NCBI GenBank assembly: GCA_009784995.1
Contig: WQXE01000067.1
Span: 1-10,373, forward strand
Direction: 5' to 3'
DNA length: 10,373 bases
DNA from: Treponema sp.
GTDB taxonomy: Bacteria; Spirochaetota; Spirochaetia; Treponematales; Breznakiellaceae
Below the pieces are notes generated by a model that saw nothing but the letters and a program-made list of their open reading frames with translations, was not told the DNA's origin and searched no databases. The translations under genes were made by a program, and so were the position numbers. This document shows, piece by piece, positions 7,433 through 10,373 of this stretch; position 1 is the first letter of the stretch; each line of letters opens with the position of its first letter.

Positions 7433-7499
7433 CTTTTCCATCACTCAAGTCTCAATTAATATAAATATCAAAATGCGAGCTGCGAAAAGCCTTTCGGCT
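7430..7499 (+). repeat. Imperfect repeat, copy B, with hairpin
   Basis: About 70 bp, partner of 6811-6881, 619 bp further on. The hairpin is cleaner here: GAGC-(TG)-CGAAA, loop AGCC, TTTCG-GCTC (7477-7500). The differences from copy A keep the stem paired. The shared similarity resumes at 7518-7541 and runs into the DUF1566-like frame, so this repeat may be the upstream part of that gene family and copy A the trace of a decayed second member. Confidence 0.7.
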
Positions 7500-7813
7500 C
7501 CGGATGGCAGAAATCCCGACATTACTTTATAGCTCCTCCAGCAATTCGTTATGTTTTAGAATTTAATACAAATGCATCAACGGCTAAGGGTGGATTTAAT
7601 GATTGGTTTTTGCCCAGTGTAGATGAATTAAACGTTATGTATATTGCGAGTGCGGAACCTGATCCAGTAGCAGATCTTCCGATAACAGGATGGCACTGGT
7701 CTTCCTCGCAGCTCAGTAGCTTTATCATCTGGGGGCAGGATTTCGACAGTGGTATTCAGTACGGCCCCAACAAGTACCACAACCACGATGTCCGTGCTGT
7801 ACGAGCCTTCTAG
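7460..7813 (+). pseudogene. 3' part of a DUF1566 / C-type-lectin-like gene
   Basis: The frame is open from 7460 to the TAG at 7811-7813 (117 residues), but no ATG, GTG or TTG precedes the TTG at 7610, which lies mid-domain in DWFLPS. No ribosome-binding site is apparent. Residues from about 7589 match the C-terminal half of DUF1566-type domains: GGFNDWFLPSVDELN, then GWHWSSS, and the terminal VRAVRAF. Full-length members are exported or surface proteins with a long N-terminal part, which is missing here. It is either a 5'-truncated pseudogene or a silent cassette. Its last third looks like a DGR variable region (see 7691-7813). The domain is fairly certain, its functionality doubtful. Confidence 0.65.
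7691..7813 (+). other. Candidate DGR-type variable region
   Basis: From TGG at 7691 to GCT at 7796, none of 36 consecutive codons ends in A, and most end in C or T (CAC, CTC, ATC, ATC, GAC, TAC, GGC, CCC, AAC, CAC, AAC, CAC and so on). The preceding 37 codons (7580-7690) have 11 ending in A. The segment is 54% GC. Codons of the form NNC/NNT at positions expected to be variable are what adenine mutagenesis of AAC/AAT template codons leaves behind. It forms the C-terminal end of a C-type-lectin-like domain, where DGR variable regions lie, and is followed at once by a hairpin. No reverse transcriptase or template repeat is present in the window. Confidence 0.5.
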
Positions 7814-7821
7814 GCTCGTGC
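7799..7821. other. 9-bp hairpin across the stop codon, within a 9-bp direct repeat
   Basis: GTACGAGCC (7799-7807) pairs with GGCTCGTGC (7813-7821) around the loop TTCTA, eight Watson-Crick pairs and one G-T pair. The TAG stop begins in the loop. CGTGCTGTA occurs just before (7793-7801) and again after (7817-7825). No T-run follows, so it is not an ordinary intrinsic terminator. Hairpins at this position are a recognised part of DGR target sites. Confidence 0.6.
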
Positions 7822-7840
7822 TGTAAGGAAACGATTTAGT

Positions 7841-7856
7841 GAGCGCTATCGCGCTC
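7841..7856. other. Perfect 6-bp hairpin GAGCGC-TATC-GCGCTC
   Basis: Tetraloop hairpin 20 bp beyond the previous one; a run of five T (7869-7873) starts 13 nt later, too far for a standard terminator. Weak termination for the DUF1566-like unit is possible. Confidence 0.4.
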
Positions 7857-7990
7857 TCAGATCGGGCTTTTTAACACTTTATCACTTTGGTGATGTAGAG
7901 CTACAAAGTACCATTTTTTTTATAGACCCTGGCAGTGTTTATCGTTGTTTGTATTTTCATAAGGTGAACAGCAAAAAGACTTGTAAACCA
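7857..7990. other. Spacer without a gene, with a third small hairpin
   Basis: Holds ATCAC-TTTG-GTGAT (7881-7894) followed at once by the inverted pair TGTAG/CTACA (7894-7905), and a T-run before ATAGACC. No protein-like frame is evident on either strand. Confidence 0.4.
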
Positions 7991-8017
7991 TTATTTCTTC
8001 CCCGACGAACTCTTCAC
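7991..8017 (-). repeat. Displaced copy of the der 3' end
   Basis: 27 bp, 25 identical to 8917-8943, which is the stop codon and last eight codons of der. Read on the minus strand it still codes VKSSSGKK-stop, against VKSSSEKK-stop in der. The similarity stops sharply on both sides. The two copies bracket the toxin-antitoxin module. Confidence 0.8.
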
Positions 8018-8086
8018 AATTTTTACTGGGGATATAAGCTTTTGCCAGAAAATTATTTTTTTAAACATACGAAATCTATGTAATTA

Positions 8087-8503
8087 CTAAACCTCCCAGG
8101 GATTTAAGAGTTTGATACCTTCAATATCGTAAAAATCTTTTGTATTCCTTGTAACTAAAAACATGTTATGAACAATCGCGCATGCGGCTACAAAAGTATC
8201 TTCGACAGGCAATGTCCTTTCAGATTTGGCTCGTAATTTTCCCCATTCAATCAATACATCGGTATCTAGAATTATTATACGTTCGTCAAACCATGGTAAA
8301 ATATTTGAAAATAACCAAACGGATAAATCATGTTTTTTCTTGCTGACAGGCAGCTTTTCTATTCCATAATAAAGTTCACCAATAGTTATGGCTGATAAAT
8401 AAATTTCTTTCATGGAAACTGTTTTTATAAATGCGCTTACATTTTGATTGCAATTAGGCTTATTTATTTCTGATATTACATTAGTATCTAAAAGGTACTT
8501 CAT
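8087..8503 (-). CDS. PIN-domain toxin (VapC/FitB-like)
   Basis: Predicted toxin ribonuclease of a type II toxin-antitoxin pair; PIN proteins cleave RNA using a cluster of acidic residues that hold Mg2+ or Mn2+. The 138-residue protein fits the family. Visible are D6 in YLLDTNVISE, E43 in SAITIGELYYGIEKL, D102 in LPVEDTFVAACA and D123 in VTRNTKDF, that is, all four usual acidic positions, so it looks active. The ending LLNPWEV is typical of the FitB-like subgroup. The start overlaps the antitoxin stop by 4 bp (ATGA) with GAGAGG upstream. The cellular target cannot be predicted. It sits inside the segment bracketed by the der 3'-end repeat. Confidence 0.93.
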   Translation of the reverse strand: MKYLLDTNVISEINKPNCNQNVSAFIKTVSMKEIYLSAITIGELYYGIEKLPVSKKKHDLSVWLFSNILPWFDERIIILDTDVLIEWGKLRAKSERTLPVEDTFVAACAIVHNMFLVTRNTKDFYDIEGIKLLNPWEV

Positions 8504-8769
8504 AGATTAACCTCTCTCATTTTTTCGATTTTACGTTTAGGTAAATCCAGTTTTACACCGTAAAAAGGGGAGTTTTGGAATAGTTCAATTAATGATTGTT
8601 TTGGAACAGTTATTTCGTTAAATTCTTTATAAGAAAGAATAACTGCGGTTTTTTCGCCATGAACGGTAATAATTTGCGGTTTTAATAATGACGCTTTAAC
8701 AACTTCACTAAACATGGCTTTTGCTTCCTGTAATTGCCATTCTGTCTTTTTTTTGATTTTGGTTTTCAT
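8500..8769 (-). CDS. Phd/YefM-family antitoxin
   Basis: Predicted antitoxin (89 residues) that should neutralise the PIN toxin encoded directly downstream and repress its own promoter. The N-terminal half has Phd/YefM wording: WQLQEAKAMFSEVVKASL, then PQIITVHGEKTAVILSYKEF. The C-terminal part (SLIELFQNSPFYGVKLDL) is the expected toxin-binding tail. AAGGAG lies a few bases before the ATG. The gene order, antitoxin first, with a 4-bp overlap, is standard. Pairing a Phd-type antitoxin with a PIN toxin is common alongside the VapB-type pairing. Confidence 0.92.
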   Translation of the reverse strand: MKTKIKKKTEWQLQEAKAMFSEVVKASLLKPQIITVHGEKTAVILSYKEFNEITVPKQSLIELFQNSPFYGVKLDLPKRKIEKMREVNL

Positions 8770-8801
8770 ATTATGCTCCTTTTGAAATTTTTATATCTGA
8801 C

Positions 8802-8812
8802 TAGTATGACTA
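8802..8812. promoter_or_regulatory. Candidate antitoxin operator overlapping the -10 box
   Basis: TAGT-ATG-ACTA (8802-8812) is an inverted repeat that covers part of the -10 element of the toxin-antitoxin promoter; ACTAGT beside it (8800-8805) is also palindromic. Phd-type antitoxins bind short palindromes at their own promoters. No binding data support this particular site. Confidence 0.35.
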
Positions 8813-8837
8813 TAATAAATTTTATTAAATTTGTCAA
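8809..8837 (-). promoter_or_regulatory. Consensus promoter of the toxin-antitoxin operon
   Basis: On the minus strand: TTGACA (8837-8832, perfect), a 17-nt spacer and TATAGT (8814-8809, five of six). This is the strongest promoter sequence in the window and lies 40 bp before the antitoxin ATG. Confidence 0.75.
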
Positions 8838-8916
8838 TAAATTTTAAAAATTATCATTTTCAGTCATTCTGTCTGTCTTTGAACCCTTTTTTAGAGGCAT
8901 ACATTTCTGTATAATT

Positions 8917-8943
8917 TTATTTTTTCTCCGACGAACTCTTCAC
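8917..8943 (-). repeat. der 3' end, partner of the repeat at 7991-8017
   Basis: The 27 bp start exactly at the der stop codon. The two mismatches are 7997/8923 and 8001/8927; the latter changes Glu to Gly. The copies are 926 bp apart and direct. Confidence 0.8.
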
Positions 8944-10281
8944 GTCGATCAAAATCGGTACTAAAGAAAATCCCAAATCTTTTCTAAGTCTGTTTCGTAA
9001 ATAGGAAATGTACGGGTCGCTTACCGCCTGAATGCGGGAAACAAAAAAGATAAAGTGTACAGGGTTTGCGGATTTTTGCACGGCGTATTTTATTTTAAAA
9101 CGGGTTTTGGGTCCGGAAGGCGGCGGAGATTCCTGTATCCATTTTTCCAATGCCGCGTTAAGCGCCCCCGTTCCAATATGGATGTTTAACTGTTTGTACA
9201 TTTTAATCGCCGTATTTAAAACTTTTCCAACACCGGTTCCGTCTTTTGCGCTTACTGGAATAATTGGCGCGTATTCCATTTGTCCAAATTGAAAATGAAT
9301 TCGATCTTCCGCTGTTTTGAAAGTATATTTATCCTGCGGCATAACATCCCATTTGTTAAGCGCAAGGATGATGCCCCTCCCTTTATCGTGAGCGAGAGCT
9401 GCGATTTTTTTATCCTGATCCGAAAGCCCTTCTTGCGCGTCGATCATTAATACAATAATATCCGCGTCATTGATTGTTTTAATCGCGCGGTTAACTGAAT
9501 AGTATTCGATGTTTTCTGTCACCTTTGCTTTTCTGCGGATACCCGCTGTGTCTAAAATTATGAAGTCCTGACCCGCGGGGCATTCTTTGGATTTCCAGCT
9601 AAAGCTGCCTTCGACAGTATCTCTTGTTGTTCCCGGAATATCGGTTACGATAGAAGCGTTCGCTCCTGTCAGCCTGTTAGATAATGTGGATTTGCCTGTG
9701 TTTGGTTTTCCTAAAAGCGCGATGCGGATAATTTGCTTTTCATCGTCTTCTTCTATTTTAGAAAAATCGAATTTTAATATTTCCAGCCGTTTTAAAATTT
9801 CCTGCTGAAGCTCCGCTACATTATCACCGTGTTCTGCCGAGATCATCAACACTTTTTCAAATCCAAATTGTAAAACATTCCATGCGTCAGCCTGGTGCCT
9901 GCCGCCTTCGGTTTTATTTACGACAACGATTAATTTTTTTCGATAGGGGCGCATGATGCCGATTAATTCTTCATCCTCGCTTGTTATTTCTCCCGCTTCA
10001 AGCAGTAAAACGACAATGTTTGCTTTTTTTATTGTTTCCAAAGTTTTTTCTACAACCAGTTTGTCGATTGGCTCTAAGTCTGTAAGTTTAAAACCGCCAG
10101 TGTCGATTAGGCGCAAGGGTTTTTCGCCGATTAGGCAGTCGGCTTCAACAGGGTCTCGTGTAACACCTGGTGTTGGATCTGTAATGGCTCTACGCTTTCT
10201 TAAAAGACGGTTAAAGAGCGTTGACTTTCCTACATTGGGACGTCCCGCTAAAACTACTGTGGGGAGTTTTTTGTATTTCAT
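8917..10281 (-). CDS. der: Ribosome-assembly GTPase Der (EngA)
   Basis: Essential double GTPase acting in 50S ribosomal subunit maturation. The 454 residues are somewhat short for the family (E. coli 490). First G domain: GRPNVGKST (13-21), DTGG, and NKTE (122-125), with Glu where the usual motif has Asp. Second G domain: GKPNTGKST (191-199), DTAGIRRK and NKWD (309-312). A C-terminal KH-like domain follows (about 350-445, including FKIKYAVQKSANPVHFIFFV). The start has an AGGA-containing site and overlaps the upstream gene's stop by 4 bp. Its last 27 bp, including the stop, are repeated at 7991-8017. The downstream toxin-antitoxin operon runs in the same direction with its own promoter. Confidence 0.97.
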   Translation of the reverse strand: MKYKKLPTVVLAGRPNVGKSTLFNRLLRKRRAITDPTPGVTRDPVEADCLIGEKPLRLIDTGGFKLTDLEPIDKLVVEKTLETIKKANIVVLLLEAGEITSEDEELIGIMRPYRKKLIVVVNKTEGGRHQADAWNVLQFGFEKVLMISAEHGDNVAELQQEILKRLEILKFDFSKIEEDDEKQIIRIALLGKPNTGKSTLSNRLTGANASIVTDIPGTTRDTVEGSFSWKSKECPAGQDFIILDTAGIRRKAKVTENIEYYSVNRAIKTINDADIIVLMIDAQEGLSDQDKKIAALAHDKGRGIILALNKWDVMPQDKYTFKTAEDRIHFQFGQMEYAPIIPVSAKDGTGVGKVLNTAIKMYKQLNIHIGTGALNAALEKWIQESPPPSGPKTRFKIKYAVQKSANPVHFIFFVSRIQAVSDPYISYLRNRLRKDLGFSLVPILIDVKSSSEKK

Positions 10282-10373
10282 GTTTTTTTCCTGATCATGT
10301 TTATAACACCAATAATGTTTTCATCTTTTATTATTTTAAGCATTAGAAGTCCAAGCGCAAAGTATAGTATTGC
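10278..10373 (-). CDS. 3' end of a gene upstream of der (cut by window edge)
   Basis: A minus-strand frame open to the right edge gives 31 residues, beginning AILYFALGLLMLKIIKDENI and ending NMIRKKT, then TGA overlapping the der ATG by 4 bp (ATGA). A hydrophobic stretch followed by a basic end suggests the last membrane segment of an integral membrane protein; PlsY-type acyltransferase tails can look like this, but too little is visible to name it. The overlap implies an operon with der. Confidence 0.5.
   Translation of the reverse strand, partial: AILYFALGLLMLKIIKDENIIGVINMIRKKT

Noticed and set aside
6811..7541. The two repeats as integron attC sites around gene cassettes
   Set aside because: The near match GTTGAAG in copy A lacks the final pyrimidine of the GTTRRRY core, copy B has no such core, and no RYYYAAC partner or integrase is visible.
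7799..7873. Intrinsic terminator for the DUF1566-like fragment
   Set aside because: The hairpins are good but the five-T run starts 13 nt after the second stem, not directly after it.
8899..8912. ATACA-TTTC-TGTAT hairpin as the der terminator
   Set aside because: Only five A/T-rich pairs, and no T-run follows in the direction of der transcription.
9032..10294. Plus-strand frames opposite der
   Set aside because: They are the complement of a strongly conserved gene and show no family motifs of their own.

Overview
The window reads as a chromosomal segment of a low-to-moderate GC, Gram-negative-type bacterium, most likely a Treponema-like spirochaete. That placement rests on protein style (a 454-residue Der with a short C-terminus, FKBP lipoproteins, and DUF1566-type fragments of the kind common in gut treponemes). 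It is an inference from memory of these families, not a search result.

Positions 1-4798 (+ strand) hold a tightly packed phosphate-response operon: pstA (5' end cut by the window), pstB, phoU, phoB and phoR. The genes overlap by 4, 8 and 14 bp, or are 10 bp apart at pstB/phoU. The ABC permease and ATPase import phosphate, PhoU connects the transporter to the sensor kinase, and PhoR/PhoB control transcription. The end of phoR overlaps a convergent minus-strand operon (6195-4782) of two tandem, diverged FKBP-type prolyl isomerases, one a predicted lipoprotein and one with an ordinary signal peptide. A divergent promoter region (about 6196-6441) separates this from a plus-strand stand-alone receiver protein (6442-6813).

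Positions 6814-8086 are an accessory, decayed stretch without an intact gene. It contains two diverged copies of a 70-bp hairpin-bearing repeat, fragments of one or two small genes, and a sharply bounded 79-bp GC-rich patch with inverted ends. It also contains the 3' part of a DUF1566 / C-type-lectin-like gene. The last 36 or so codons of that fragment have no A in the third position and are mostly NNC/NNT, and the stop codon lies in the loop of a 9-bp hairpin. This pattern is what a variable region of a diversity-generating retroelement (DGR) looks like. No reverse transcriptase or template repeat is in the window.

Positions 8087-8769 (minus strand) carry a Phd/YefM-type antitoxin and a PIN-domain (VapC/FitB-like) toxin with a consensus promoter. 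This module is bracketed by a 27-bp direct repeat (25/27 identical) that duplicates the last eight codons and stop of der, which suggests insertion at the der 3' end. der (10281-8917, minus) encodes the double-GTPase ribosome assembly factor and overlaps by 4 bp the end of an upstream gene cut by the right edge.
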